Position numbers and translations under genes: made by a program. 64,000 nt of DNA from JANYBV01 sp043763155 (GTDB lineage: Bacteria; Pseudomonadota; Alphaproteobacteria; Rickettsiales; SXRF01): positions 1 through 64,000 of the forward strand of contig JAYULW010000050.1 of assembly GCA_043763155.1 (NCBI GenBank). The letters are read 5' to 3'. Positions 41,129 through 50,172 of this stretch are shown here, one piece after another; the stretch's first letter is position 1, and each line of letters opens with the position of its first letter. Under the pieces are notes generated by a model that worked only from the letters and a program-made list of their open reading frames with translations, was not told the DNA's origin and made no database searches.

Positions 41129-43315
41129 ATGCACGAAATCAAACCAGAACCGCACGCACCCGCAAAGCCAGACCGCTTCATCAACCGCGAGACCTCGTGG
41201 CTTGCCTTCAATAACCGCGTGCTGGACGAAGCCTACAACCCCGAAAACCCGCTGATCGAGCGCCTGAACTTCCTTTCCATCTCCAGCTCCAACCTCGACG
41301 AATTCTACATGGTTCGCGTGGCGGGCCTGAAAGATTACGTAAAGCAGGGCGTCACCAAACGCAGCCCCGACGGCCTAAGCCCCACGCAGGAACTCGAAAT
41401 CATCCATACGGGCGTGAACAAAATGGTCGAGCGCCAGCATGATTGCTGGCTGGAACTGCGCGCCATGCTCGCCAAACATAATGTCACCGTAGTCAAACCC
41501 GAAACCCTGAGTTTGCGCGACCGCAACTGGCTGGAAGAATATTTCTTAGAGAATATTTTCCCCGTCCTCACCCCCATCGCCATTGACCCCGCGCACCCTT
41601 TCCCGTTCCTGCCGAACCTTGGCCTTGCGCTGGTCTTCCAGCTTCACAACATGGTGAGCAAAAAAGAACAGATCGCCATCATTCCCCTGCCCGCGCGGCT
41701 CAACCGCTTCATTTTGCTTCCCGGCAAAAAGATGCGCTACGTGCTGCTCGAAGAAGCGATTAAAACGTATCTCAACACCCTCATGCCCGATTTCGAGAGC
41801 ATGGACTCCGCCCTCTTCCGCATCATCCGCGACAGCGAACTCGACGTAGACGACGAAGGCGAAGATTTCGTGCGCAACTTCGAACGCGCCCTCAAACAGC
41901 GTAGGCGTGGCCGCGTAATCCAGATCAAGTTCCAGACCCCCGCCAGCAAAGCCCTCATCCATTTCGTGTCCGAGCAAATGCACGTAGACATGAATGACGT
42001 GATCGAGGTGAACGGCATGCTGGGCCTCACCAACCTGAAAGAACTCTGCAAAGACGCCCCCGCCGACCTCAAATACCCGCCCTTCCAGGTCCGCTTCCCC
42101 GAACGCATCAACGATTACGGCGGCGATTGTTTCGCCGCCATCGCCGCCAAAGACATCGTCATCCACCACCCGTTTGAAACCTTCGACGTGGTAATCCGCT
42201 TCTTAAAGCAAGCCGCCGAAGACCCCGATGTGGTTTCCATCAAGCAAACCCTCTACCGCACATCCGCCGATTCCCCCATCCCCAAGCTGCTCATAGCCGC
42301 CGCCGAAGCAGGAAAATCCGTCACCGCACTGGTTGAACTCAAAGCCCGCTTCGACGAAGAAGCCAACATCAAATGGGCGCGTAATTTAGAGGCTGCGGGC
42401 GTGCAGGTCGTCTACGGTTTCGTAAGCCTCAAAACCCACACCAAGGTAACGCTGGTAACACGGCGCGAGCAAAGCGGCGAAAAGCTGGTCTCCTACGTGC
42501 ATTTCGGCACCGGCAACTACCACCCCGCCACCGCCAAGGCCTACACCGACCTTTCCTTTTTCACGTGCGATCCCGTGCTGTGCCGCGACGCTGCCTATTT
42601 GTTTAATTTCGTCACCGGCTACGCACCGCCCCGCGCTTTCAAAAAACTCATCACTGCCCCGCGCGACATGCGCAAATCCTTGCTGAAACTCATTGACGCC
42701 GAAATTGCATTCGTCAAAGCAGGCAAGCCCGGAACCATCTGGGCCAAAATGAACTCGCTGGTAGACGGCGAAATCATCGAAGCCCTCTACCGCGCAAGCC
42801 AAGCGGGCGTTGTGGTGGAACTCGTCGTGCGCGGCATCTGCTGCCTGCGCCCCGGCGTTCCCGGCCAATCGGAGAATATCCGCGTCAAATCCATCGTGGG
42901 CCGCTTCCTCGAACACTCGCGGGTATATTGCTTCGGCAACGGCCACGCCATGCCCTCGCCCGAAGCCAAAGTCTTCATCGGCTCCGCCGACTGGATGCCA
43001 CGCAACTTCGACTGGCGCGTGGAAGTCATCATCCCCATCGAAAACGCAACCGTGCATGAACAGATCATGGGCCAGATCATGGTGGCGAACCTCAAAGACG
43101 AAAAGAACAGCTGGGTCCTGCAACCCGACGGCGCGTACAAACGCCTGCCCAGCACACCCACCAGCCTTAGCGCCACCGCCTACTTCATCACCAACCCCAG
43201 CCTTTCGGGCCGTGGCAAATCACTCCAGAAAGTGAAATCCACCCAAATGCTGAAATACAAAACCCACAAAAGCACCCCCAAACCCCGCAAAACGCAAGGC
43301 CTCCACCAAGACTAA
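41129..43315 (+). CDS. ppk1: Polyphosphate kinase PPK1
   Basis: PPK1 makes long-chain polyphosphate from ATP, with an autophosphorylated histidine intermediate. The 728-residue protein has the N-terminal domain (RFINRETSWLAFNNRVLDEA, ISSSNLDEFYMVRVAGLK), the head domain, and the C1/C2 catalytic domains with DVVSIKQTLYRTS, SYVHFGTGNYHP with the phosphorylated His region, and VEVIIPIENATVHEQI. The ATG at 41129 fits the family; an upstream TTG at 41108 is not used. A basic tail (KSTPKPRKTQG) ends the protein. ppx lies about 3 kb downstream with two methyltransferase-like genes between. Confidence 0.95.
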   Translation: MHEIKPEPHAPAKPDRFINRETSWLAFNNRVLDEAYNPENPLIERLNFLSISSSNLDEFYMVRVAGLKDYVKQGVTKRSPDGLSPTQELEIIHTGVNKMVERQHDCWLELRAMLAKHNVTVVKPETLSLRDRNWLEEYFLENIFPVLTPIAIDPAHPFPFLPNLGLALVFQLHNMVSKKEQIAIIPLPARLNRFILLPGKKMRYVLLEEAIKTYLNTLMPDFESMDSALFRIIRDSELDVDDEGEDFVRNFERALKQRRRGRVIQIKFQTPASKALIHFVSEQMHVDMNDVIEVNGMLGLTNLKELCKDAPADLKYPPFQVRFPERINDYGGDCFAAIAAKDIVIHHPFETFDVVIRFLKQAAEDPDVVSIKQTLYRTSADSPIPKLLIAAAEAGKSVTALVELKARFDEEANIKWARNLEAAGVQVVYGFVSLKTHTKVTLVTRREQSGEKLVSYVHFGTGNYHPATAKAYTDLSFFTCDPVLCRDAAYLFNFVTGYAPPRAFKKLITAPRDMRKSLLKLIDAEIAFVKAGKPGTIWAKMNSLVDGEIIEALYRASQAGVVVELVVRGICCLRPGVPGQSENIRVKSIVGRFLEHSRVYCFGNGHAMPSPEAKVFIGSADWMPRNFDWRVEVIIPIENATVHEQIMGQIMVANLKDEKNSWVLQPDGAYKRLPSTPTSLSATAYFITNPSLSGRGKSLQKVKSTQMLKYKTHKSTPKPRKTQGLHQD

Positions 43316-43385
43316 AATCTGGAAATCCCCCCGGAGGAGCGCTACCGCGACGACTAGCGCCATTGAGGCGCGCAGCATCAGCGGC

Positions 43386-43423
43386 GCTTGAGCGTACTTA
43401 TACAAAGCGGCTTGAGCGTACTT
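43386..43423. repeat. 14-bp direct repeat between ppk1 and the ICMT-like gene
   Basis: GCTTGAGCGTACTT occurs at 43386-43399 and again at 43410-43423, spaced 24 bases start to start. It lies in the gap between the converging ppk1 and the ICMT-like gene. The second copy ends beside the stop of the latter. Purpose unknown; a local duplication is likely. Confidence 0.6.
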
Positions 43424-43425
43424 CT

Positions 43426-44802
43426 TTATTTTATTCCCGCATACGGATAGGGCAGGTTTTCCCAGCCTGCGGGCGCTTTATACTTAAAGAACGGTATAAA
43501 ATCGCCAAGCTTGCGCAGCACACCATTATCGTTCATCCATAGCGCATACGCAACATACACCGGATCGCGCGACATATGGCGCTCTTCTGTGCGTGCGCGC
43601 AGGAAATAGGTAAGGCTCACGCCCGACATCAGCAGGATGAAGCGCACCGTTTCCATTATGCTGTCCGAATCGCCCTGCAGCGGCACGAAAGGTATGAAAG
43701 TCAACCACCAGAAGGAATTCTTGCTAATATATTCAGGGTGCTTGGTAAAGCGGTACATACCGTTGGTCAGCACCCCGCGATGGGTAAGGTTCGAGAAGCG
43801 GATGCCGAAATTCATGCCCGCCACCGAGTAAATGAAAATCAGGAACGCAATGGCGCTTCCCCACAGCATCAGCAGATCGGGGCTGTCCTGCAGCCAGTCA
43901 ATCCAGCGCGCGTCGTTACCGCGATACGCAATCCAGGTGTCCATGTAGGTATCGTTAAACGGGTGGTAACACAACAGGCACACAAACCAGCCGAAGAAGG
44001 TAGGCTCCGCCGAGCGGATATGCGTGTCGAACAAGCGGAAAGTCATCATGTACCCGGCCACGGCCGCCAGCAGGTCCAGCACGAATACGATGGAAACAAA
44101 CGGGTGGAACACATTCAGGAACGTGATGTTATTGCCGGTCAGGTCGAGGCCCAGCAGGTAATCCACGTCTTCAATCATGAACACGAACATCAGCGGCAGG
44201 AAGTAACCCTTCACCACCCAGCCCAGCAGCAATTGGCCGAACGCCTTCCAGCTGGTCCCGCGCGGGCGCAGCAGCAGCAAGCGGCCAAACCAGTAGTAAT
44301 TATCTTCCGGCTGCTTCATGAACGAATCCACAAACGCCACATAGGGCAGCGCCGCCACCATCAGGTACGGCATGACAATATCCAGCGCGTCCTTATAGGG
44401 ATTAAAGAAATCCTGCGAGTAAATCGGCAGGCCCCAATAAAGGAGGGCCAGAAAACCATAGCAGCCGTAAAGCCCCACGATTTTGTAAAACACCCGGTCG
44501 GCATTCCAGTGAAACGTGCGGAAATCGAGGCCTGTGGAGGGGCGCATGGGCGTGCGCAGGAAAATCACTTCAAGGCCCAGCACCACCACACCATAAAAGC
44601 CCACCGAAACCAGCGTGGCGATCATGCCGTGTATGTCGTGGTCGCGGCAATACGCCATGGCCGCAAGAAACGCCACCACCCCGATCACGTTGATCAGGTT
44701 GCTGCAAATCGAGGCTGGCAATGGCCGCGCCTGGGGAAGCTGTAAGGTACTCACGAAATCATCTCTGCTGCTAGGGTCATGGAAATCCTCATGGGGTGAC
44801 AA
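43426..44802 (-). CDS. ICMT-like polytopic membrane methyltransferase homologue, copy 1
   Basis: The 458-residue protein has about ten hydrophobic segments. Its C-terminal part has the membrane-methyltransferase pattern of the ICMT/PEMT superfamily: NGMYRFTKHPEYISKN, with the conserved HPxY, and RARTEERHMSRDPVYVAYALWM, with the EER...Y cofactor region. The N-terminal two-thirds is a large extra membrane domain not found in yeast or archaeal ICMT. It overlaps the second, related gene by 14 bases. True substrates are unknown; lipid or protein carboxyl methylation is inferred only from the fold. Found between ppk1 and ppx. Confidence 0.75.
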   Translation of the reverse strand: MSPHEDFHDPSSRDDFVSTLQLPQARPLPASICSNLINVIGVVAFLAAMAYCRDHDIHGMIATLVSVGFYGVVVLGLEVIFLRTPMRPSTGLDFRTFHWNADRVFYKIVGLYGCYGFLALLYWGLPIYSQDFFNPYKDALDIVMPYLMVAALPYVAFVDSFMKQPEDNYYWFGRLLLLRPRGTSWKAFGQLLLGWVVKGYFLPLMFVFMIEDVDYLLGLDLTGNNITFLNVFHPFVSIVFVLDLLAAVAGYMMTFRLFDTHIRSAEPTFFGWFVCLLCYHPFNDTYMDTWIAYRGNDARWIDWLQDSPDLLMLWGSAIAFLIFIYSVAGMNFGIRFSNLTHRGVLTNGMYRFTKHPEYISKNSFWWLTFIPFVPLQGDSDSIMETVRFILLMSGVSLTYFLRARTEERHMSRDPVYVAYALWMNDNGVLRKLGDFIPFFKYKAPAGWENLPYPYAGIK

Positions 44803-46123
44803 GCCCCGTGTAAGGCAGTGAAGCGGGTGCTTCCTTAGGCGGTGTAAAACGCATCAGCGGGAACATCTGGCCCATGAACCGGAAAACCCCATGTTCCTCG
44901 ATCCACAGCGCATAGGCCACATAATCGGCGTCGCGCGCCAGATGGCGCTCTTCGGTGCGTGCCCGCAGGTAAAAGACCAGCGCCATGCCCGCAATCGAGA
45001 AGCAGGAGCGCAAAATATCGTTCGTTTCGTCAAACATCAGCGGCGGCATATCGCAAAACAGGATAAACAGTACAGCCGCGAAATACGATGGGTGCTTCGT
45101 AAAGCGGTACAGCCCGTTGGTCACAATGCCGCGGTTCATCAGCTGGCTGTAGCGGCTGCCCAGCGTTACGTCAGCGGTGACGCCCAGCACCAGTATCAGG
45201 ATCAGCCCCACCGCCCACACCGACTGGAAAAACGGCATGTTCTGAAGTGCGTCAATCCATGGGTCATTTACCGTGTTCGGCAGGAAATAATAATTGGCGA
45301 ATTGCTTAAAGGGCTGGAAGCAGAACAGGCATATCCACCACCCGAAAATGGTAGGGTCGGTCGAGCGCGCATGCGTGCCCAGCAGCCGCAGCATCAGCAC
45401 ATTGCCGCACACCGTAATAACCATGACAAGCGCAAATATCAGATTGAAAGCGCGCTGGTACACTTCCACCATGGTGCTATTCGCAGTCAGCGAAACCCCG
45501 TCTACGATGTCGTTCACATTATTGCTGGCATACACAAAGCACAGCGCCATGAAAAAGGCGCGGCAGCCAAGGCTCAGCAAATGCTGACCCAGCCCTGCGC
45601 ACGTCATCTCGGTGGGCTTGTTGAGCAACAGGCGGCCCAGCCAGTAATAACGGTCATGCGGCTGCTGCATAGCCCCATCCACAATCAGCACATACGGCAA
45701 AGCGCCCACGATCACAACCGGCAGCACCAGTTTAATGGCAGCGCCATACGACAAATAAAACCCATTATCGTACTGGAAAATATTGAAGTGATATTCCGGG
45801 AACAACCAGTACAGCCCCCCTACAAACCCAATCGAAGCATAAATCCCAAGCAGCTTCATGAGTGTGCGCTCCAGCGAGAGGCTTAGCTTGGAAAAATTGA
45901 GTCCATTGCGCGGATCCGCCGGAGTGCGCAGCACAAACAGTTCCAGCAACGTGATCGTGCCGCCATACGCAAACATTGCGCTAAGCGTCGCGTGTAGCTG
46001 GTGAATGCCGTATAACCGGCACATATAAAGAGCAATGAGGAAAGCCCCAACGCCACAGGCATACACAAAGGGAGAGGCAACGGAGCGGGGTAAAGCGAGG
46101 GGGCGGGCCATGGGAAAAGTCAA
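44789..46123 (-). CDS. ICMT-like polytopic membrane methyltransferase homologue, copy 2
   Basis: The 444-residue protein is a paralogue of its neighbour. They share the order of hydrophobic segments, an internal YYWLGRLLL / YYWFGRLLL stretch, the GLYRFTKHPSYF motif, and RARTEERHLARDADYVAYALW. The two genes are adjacent and overlap by 14 bases, which suggests tandem duplication followed by clear divergence. As for copy 1, the ICMT-type C-terminus suggests SAM-dependent methylation at the membrane, with an unknown substrate. It is divergent from ppx across about 140 bases. Confidence 0.75.
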   Translation of the reverse strand: MTFPMARPLALPRSVASPFVYACGVGAFLIALYMCRLYGIHQLHATLSAMFAYGGTITLLELFVLRTPADPRNGLNFSKLSLSLERTLMKLLGIYASIGFVGGLYWLFPEYHFNIFQYDNGFYLSYGAAIKLVLPVVIVGALPYVLIVDGAMQQPHDRYYWLGRLLLNKPTEMTCAGLGQHLLSLGCRAFFMALCFVYASNNVNDIVDGVSLTANSTMVEVYQRAFNLIFALVMVITVCGNVLMLRLLGTHARSTDPTIFGWWICLFCFQPFKQFANYYFLPNTVNDPWIDALQNMPFFQSVWAVGLILILVLGVTADVTLGSRYSQLMNRGIVTNGLYRFTKHPSYFAAVLFILFCDMPPLMFDETNDILRSCFSIAGMALVFYLRARTEERHLARDADYVAYALWIEEHGVFRFMGQMFPLMRFTPPKEAPASLPYTGLVTP

Positions 46124-46231
46124 TATTAAGAATGGTAAGTGGGGAATTTACCATGCTTATTTCCATTTGACTACAGGCTATTGCATCCAAAACGAATAAA
46201 AATTAACAAAATTGCTCAACCGCTAATGCGC

Positions 46232-46260
46232 TTGCCCCTTCCGGGCAGTTCTGGCATAAG
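46232..46260 (+). promoter_or_regulatory. ppx promoter
   Basis: TTGCCC (46232-46237) and CATAAG (46255-46260) are 17 bases apart, and the ATG of ppx follows seven bases later at 46268. The transcript is predicted to be leaderless. The -35 hexamer is the same as that of rnpB. Confidence 0.55.
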
Positions 46261-46267
46261 ACCCCCC

Positions 46268-47764
46268 ATGTCAGGAAAAACCGAATTTGAAGCCACCGAC
46301 CAGCCATACCGTGATGGCCGCATCGGCATTATTGACATCGGCTCGAACTCCATCCGCCTCGTCATTTACGACCAGCAAAAGCGCTCCCCCGTACCCATTT
46401 ATAATGAGAAGGTGATGTGCGCGCTGGGCAAAGGCCTCGCCACCACCGGCATGCTAAACCCCGAAGGCGTTGAACTCGCCCGCCTCGCGCTTCAGCGCTT
46501 CCTCGCTTTGGGCCGCAACATGGAAATCACCTCCCTGCACGTCATGGCAACCGCCGCCATCCGCGACGCCAAAGACGGTGCCGCCTTCGCCCAATATCTG
46601 GAAAATACCTACGACATAGACGTAGACATCATCGCCGGCAAAAAAGAAGCGAAGCTGGGCGCGTATGGCGTTTCCGCCAGCATGTACAAGCCGCAAGGCA
46701 TCACCGGCGATCTTGGCGGCGGAAGCCTTGAGCTGGTTAAAATGCACGAAGGCCACATCAACGACCACGCAAGCCTGCTGCTGGGATCGCTCCGCATGAT
46801 TGACGAAAGCAAAGGCGACCGCACCGGCCTTCGCAAAATCATTGAAAAACGCTTCGACGAACTCACCTGGCTTGAAAACCAGAAAACCGAAAATTTCTAC
46901 GCCATAGGCGGCAGCTTCCGCGCACTCGCAAAGATGCACATGGTGGCGGGCGATTATCCCTTACGCATCCTGCATGAATACCGCGTAGACGCAAAAACCT
47001 TCCTCACCTTTGTGCGCGACATCGCCAAATTCTCGAACGAAAAACTGGAAAAACTCCCCGGCTCCGCCAAAGGCCGCGTGCCCGCGCTTCCCGGTGCCGC
47101 CATCGTGCTGGAACACATCATCACCCGCGCCAAGCCCGAAAGCATCGTCTTTTCCGCAAGCGGCATCCGCGAAGGTTATTTGTACGAAAAACTCTCCCCC
47201 TACATCCGCAACATGGACGGCCTCATTGCCTCCTGCTCCGAATTTGCCGTCAAAGGTGGCCGCTCCACCTCATATGCCAATGAACTCTACACCTGGATGT
47301 TCCCGCTGGTCGCAAGCGAAACCGACAAAGAGCGCCGCCTGCGCCTCGCCTTTTGCTTACTGTCGGACATTGCCCTGCACATCCACCCCGAATACCGCGC
47401 CGAGTGGGCCTACCATCGCATACTCTATTCCGCGCTGAACGGCCTGAGCCACCGCGAACGCGTAAAGCTTTCCCTCGCGCTCTATCACCGCTACCAGTTC
47501 AAGTTCAAGGAAAACTGGCCCAGCCTTTCGCTGCTCAAAAGCGGCGACGCCGAATGGGCCAAGCTGGTCGGCAGCTCCGCGAATCTGGCGTACCACCTCT
47601 CTGGCAGCATCGCGGGCAACCTGCATAAAACATCGTTCCTGATTGAAAAAGACCAGCTCTCGCTCCAGCTCGCGGGCAACATGCAGGATGTGCTGGGAGA
47701 AGCCATCAAGCGCCGCCTCGACGGCGTGCGCGAAGCCCACGACGACTACAAGCAACTCACCTAA
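46268..47764 (+). CDS. ppx: Exopolyphosphatase / pppGpp phosphohydrolase (Ppx/GppA)
   Basis: Ppx/GppA enzymes remove phosphate from polyphosphate ends or from pppGpp. The 498-residue protein has the ASKHA phosphate-1 motif IGIIDIGSNSIRLVIYD near residue 18, catalytic-region MATAAIRDAKDG, the phosphate-2 motif TGDLGGGSLELV, and a C-terminal HD-like helical domain. I chose ATG 46268, which fits homology and the promoter seven bases upstream; the frame extends to 46139 with unlikely sequence. With ppk1 nearby, polyphosphate turnover is the natural reading. Confidence 0.93.
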   Translation: MSGKTEFEATDQPYRDGRIGIIDIGSNSIRLVIYDQQKRSPVPIYNEKVMCALGKGLATTGMLNPEGVELARLALQRFLALGRNMEITSLHVMATAAIRDAKDGAAFAQYLENTYDIDVDIIAGKKEAKLGAYGVSASMYKPQGITGDLGGGSLELVKMHEGHINDHASLLLGSLRMIDESKGDRTGLRKIIEKRFDELTWLENQKTENFYAIGGSFRALAKMHMVAGDYPLRILHEYRVDAKTFLTFVRDIAKFSNEKLEKLPGSAKGRVPALPGAAIVLEHIITRAKPESIVFSASGIREGYLYEKLSPYIRNMDGLIASCSEFAVKGGRSTSYANELYTWMFPLVASETDKERRLRLAFCLLSDIALHIHPEYRAEWAYHRILYSALNGLSHRERVKLSLALYHRYQFKFKENWPSLSLLKSGDAEWAKLVGSSANLAYHLSGSIAGNLHKTSFLIEKDQLSLQLAGNMQDVLGEAIKRRLDGVREAHDDYKQLT

Positions 47765-48006
47765 ACATCCGCCCCGTATTCGTCGCGCAGTTGCTTCAGC
47801 AGCGTGTAGGGTGGCTCGCCATACCCTGAAAACGGCACCTCGCCATAATCGGGCAAATTCACCGCCACATCCTCAGCGAGCAACCGCATCAGCATAATTT
47901 TTTTCGCAGGTGCCACCCGCATGAAATAATACGCAAGCCCCCTGTTCGGCAGCGTGTAGCGGAACCCGAAAATATGTTGCCCCCCGGCGATGATGGCTTG
48001 TCCCAT
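47761..48006 (-). CDS. Hypothetical 81-residue protein
   Basis: I do not recognise this protein. It has a beta-rich pattern (QAIIAGGQHIFGFRYTLPNRGLA in part, then YYFMRVAPAKK) and a C-terminal helix (YTLLKQLRDEYGADV), with no membrane segment. Its ATG overlaps the stop of the upstream 305-residue gene by one base (TAATG), so the two are co-translated and probably act together. It overlaps the ppx stop by four bases on the opposite strand. Confidence 0.7.
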   Translation of the reverse strand: MGQAIIAGGQHIFGFRYTLPNRGLAYYFMRVAPAKKIMLMRLLAEDVAVNLPDYGEVPFSGYGEPPYTLLKQLRDEYGADV

Positions 48007-48923
48007 TACCCACCCCGCTTCAGGCTTTTGCCCTGCCCGGTCAGAATGTCGGGGCTGCCCCCGCCGGGCAATGCCAGCGGCGGCGCGTCCGCCTCGCGCT
48101 TGGCCTCATCTACTTTTTCCTGCGCCAGCGGCAACAGTTCTTTTGTTTTGGCAATCACCTGCGCCAGCAGCTTTGGCTGCGCAATCGCAAACGCCCCTTG
48201 CGCGGCTTCGTCCCAGTGCCAGCGGTCCGTGCCTGCTTGGGCAAGCGCGCTCACCTCATCATGCCCCACCGCGCTCAGCACCGTCTCAAACGCCCGCCGC
48301 AAACTCCGCTCTGCCAGCGCCGGCACATGCGCAAGGGGCGGCGGCCCGTCCACGCTGGTGCTGTTGGCAATATCGAACAAGAACATCCGCGCTTCCTGCT
48401 TGCGCGTTACCAGGTCGCCGGGTGCGGTGCGGTCGTGCGCTGGCGTATCTTTCGTATCTTTAATGGCAACATTGTACGAGTCGGTACTCATATGCACGCC
48501 ATACGCCACCAGCCGCGCGCAATCATCCACCATGCCCTGCATCAGCGCCGTCACATGTTCCGGGCTATGCAGGTTTGCATTCGTGCCAAACATTACGCTG
48601 CTGCCCATAGAGGCCGTGTGGAACTTGATGTCTTTTACCTGCGTACCTTTTTCAGCAAGCGCGGCAAAACTCGGCATCACCAGCGCCGGAATCGCGCCCT
48701 CGCCCACCTTTGCTTCCGTGAGTTTGTATTCTTGTGTTTCAAATCCCAGCGCGCGCAGCTTTGCGGCTTGGCGTGCCTCGTCGCCGATCGTGCCGGTCCA
48801 CCCCTCCAGCCATGAGGTCGCAATCGCGTCGTCTTTGGGAATACCTTTTTGAATATTCGGCAGCGCCATCGCCCGGCCGTCGCCAAGGTCATACACACGC
48901 TTCGTAGTGCCCGCGCCCGACAT
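48006..48923 (-). CDS. Hypothetical 305-residue protein with kinase-like motifs
   Basis: I cannot name this family. Several features suggest a divergent protein-kinase-like fold: a short beta start (YDLGDGRAMALPNI), a helix with Glu (GDEARQAAKLRALGFETQEY), a hinge-like PALVMPSFAALAEKG, then a possible catalytic loop GVHMSTDSYNVAI and a possible metal-binding MFLFDIAN where DFG would be. A polar helical C-terminus follows with a Pro/Gly-rich tail. No glycine-rich P-loop is clear. The motif spacing (D-x-x-N) differs from classical kinases, so this is a hypothesis. It is the first gene of a two-gene unit with the 81-residue protein. Confidence 0.65.
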   Translation of the reverse strand: MSGAGTTKRVYDLGDGRAMALPNIQKGIPKDDAIATSWLEGWTGTIGDEARQAAKLRALGFETQEYKLTEAKVGEGAIPALVMPSFAALAEKGTQVKDIKFHTASMGSSVMFGTNANLHSPEHVTALMQGMVDDCARLVAYGVHMSTDSYNVAIKDTKDTPAHDRTAPGDLVTRKQEARMFLFDIANSTSVDGPPPLAHVPALAERSLRRAFETVLSAVGHDEVSALAQAGTDRWHWDEAAQGAFAIAQPKLLAQVIAKTKELLPLAQEKVDEAKREADAPPLALPGGGSPDILTGQGKSLKRGG

Positions 48924-49082
48924 TTTGGCGCTGGCCGTCGTTTCTTCATTTTCCCAGCGCGCAAGCGTAAATGTTTTTCCCTACAGCGCCACTTCCGGCA
49001 AAGCCCCCTTGCGGTCGGCCTGCCTGCGCGTAAGCTCCATTAAAGCGTTGATGGATTCCTTCTGGCGGTCGCTCATGTGCAA

Positions 49083-50075
49083 CTACAGGTAAGGATCGGC
49101 ATTCTGCAGGTAGTTCTGCACAAAATCGCGGATGCCCGCCTCCACCGACGTAAACGGCGTATCATACCCCGCCGCGCGCAGGCGGTTCACATTCGCCTCA
49201 GTGAAATACTGGTAATTCGCAACCAGCGTCTCCGGCATATCCAGGTAATGCACATTCGCTGGCCGCCCGATGGCCGCGTAAATCCCCGCCGCCATCTCGT
49301 TAAATGTCACTGCCTTGCCCGTGCCAAGGTTAAACAACCCCGAAACTTCCGGATGGTCGAGGCACCACAGCAAAACCCGCGAACAATCCTTCACATACAA
49401 AACATCGCGCTTCTGCTCGCCGTCTGCGTAGCGCTTATCATACGAGCGGAACAAACGCACCGCCGCCCCCTGCAACGCCTGCGGCGCAATCTTGGCGATC
49501 ACGCTGCGCTGGTCATCCTTATGGTATTCGTTCGGCCCATACACGTTAAAGAGCTTAAGCCCCACCCATTGCGGCACGGCATGCTCGCCCCTTGCGGCCG
49601 CCTCCACCACATGCATGTCGAACAAATGCTTGCTCCAGCCATAGCCGCTCATCGGCTTCAGCTTGCGCATGTAATTCAAATCCATCTGGTCATCAAACCC
49701 GTTGCTGCCGTCGCCATACGTTGCGCTCGACGACGCATACACCAGTCGCACATTGCGGATCGTGCACCAGCGCCACAACTTCAGCGACAGCGCAAAATTA
49801 TGTTTCAGGATTAAATCAATGTCCTTTTCCACCGTCGAAGAAACGGACCCGAGATGATACACCATCTCCACTTCCTTGTGGTTTGCTTCCAGCCAGCCGA
49901 ACATTTCATCCGGCGGTATAATTTCCGAAACCGGATGGCGCGAAAGATTGCGCCACTTCTCGTTGCTGCCAAACATATCGCACACCACAACTTTGTGTGT
50001 GCCGCGTTCCAAAAGTGCAGCCACCAGATTGGACCCGATAAACCCGCCGCCGCCCGTGACCAGAATCGTTTTCAT
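49083..50075 (-). CDS. hldD: ADP-L-glycero-D-manno-heptose 6-epimerase HldD
   Basis: HldD epimerises ADP-D,D-heptose to the L,D form used in the LPS inner core. The 330-residue short-chain dehydrogenase has the NAD-binding loop TGGGGFIGSNLV at residues 7-18, the catalytic SSSATYGD and YGWSKHLFD (YxxxK), and the HldD-specific GLKLFNVYGPNEYHK and RDVLYVKDCSRVLLW. AGGG lies upstream of the ATG. It is divergent from ubiK and shares with it a structured intergenic region. Confidence 0.94.
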   Translation of the reverse strand: MKTILVTGGGGFIGSNLVAALLERGTHKVVVCDMFGSNEKWRNLSRHPVSEIIPPDEMFGWLEANHKEVEMVYHLGSVSSTVEKDIDLILKHNFALSLKLWRWCTIRNVRLVYASSSATYGDGSNGFDDQMDLNYMRKLKPMSGYGWSKHLFDMHVVEAAARGEHAVPQWVGLKLFNVYGPNEYHKDDQRSVIAKIAPQALQGAAVRLFRSYDKRYADGEQKRDVLYVKDCSRVLLWCLDHPEVSGLFNLGTGKAVTFNEMAAGIYAAIGRPANVHYLDMPETLVANYQYFTEANVNRLRAAGYDTPFTSVEAGIRDFVQNYLQNADPYL

Positions 50076-50110
50076 ATTGCCCTGTTTGGTTGTTTTTTCT
50101 CTTTATATAT

Positions 50111-50169
50111 ATGGCTCCATCATACTATGCTGCGCTTTAACAAACGGTAAAGCGCAGCTCAGGAGCCAT
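50111..50169. promoter_or_regulatory. Nested inverted repeat in the hldD-ubiK gap, covering the ubiK ribosome binding site
   Basis: An inner perfect 11-bp repeat GCTGCGCTTTA (50129-50139) / TAAAGCGCAGC (50148-50158) with an 8-base loop is flanked by an outer perfect 8-bp repeat ATGGCTCC (50111-50118) / GGAGCCAT (50162-50169). The ubiK Shine-Dalgarno AGGAG (50161-50165) lies in the outer arm. In RNA this could hide the ribosome binding site; as DNA it could be an operator for the divergent pair. Confidence 0.6.
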
Positions 50170-50172
50170 AAT

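Noticed and set aside
48981..49076. 31-codon ORF on the minus strand between hldD and the kinase-like gene
   Set aside because: It has reasonable composition but no ribosome binding site and no family match; too short to support as a gene from sequence alone.
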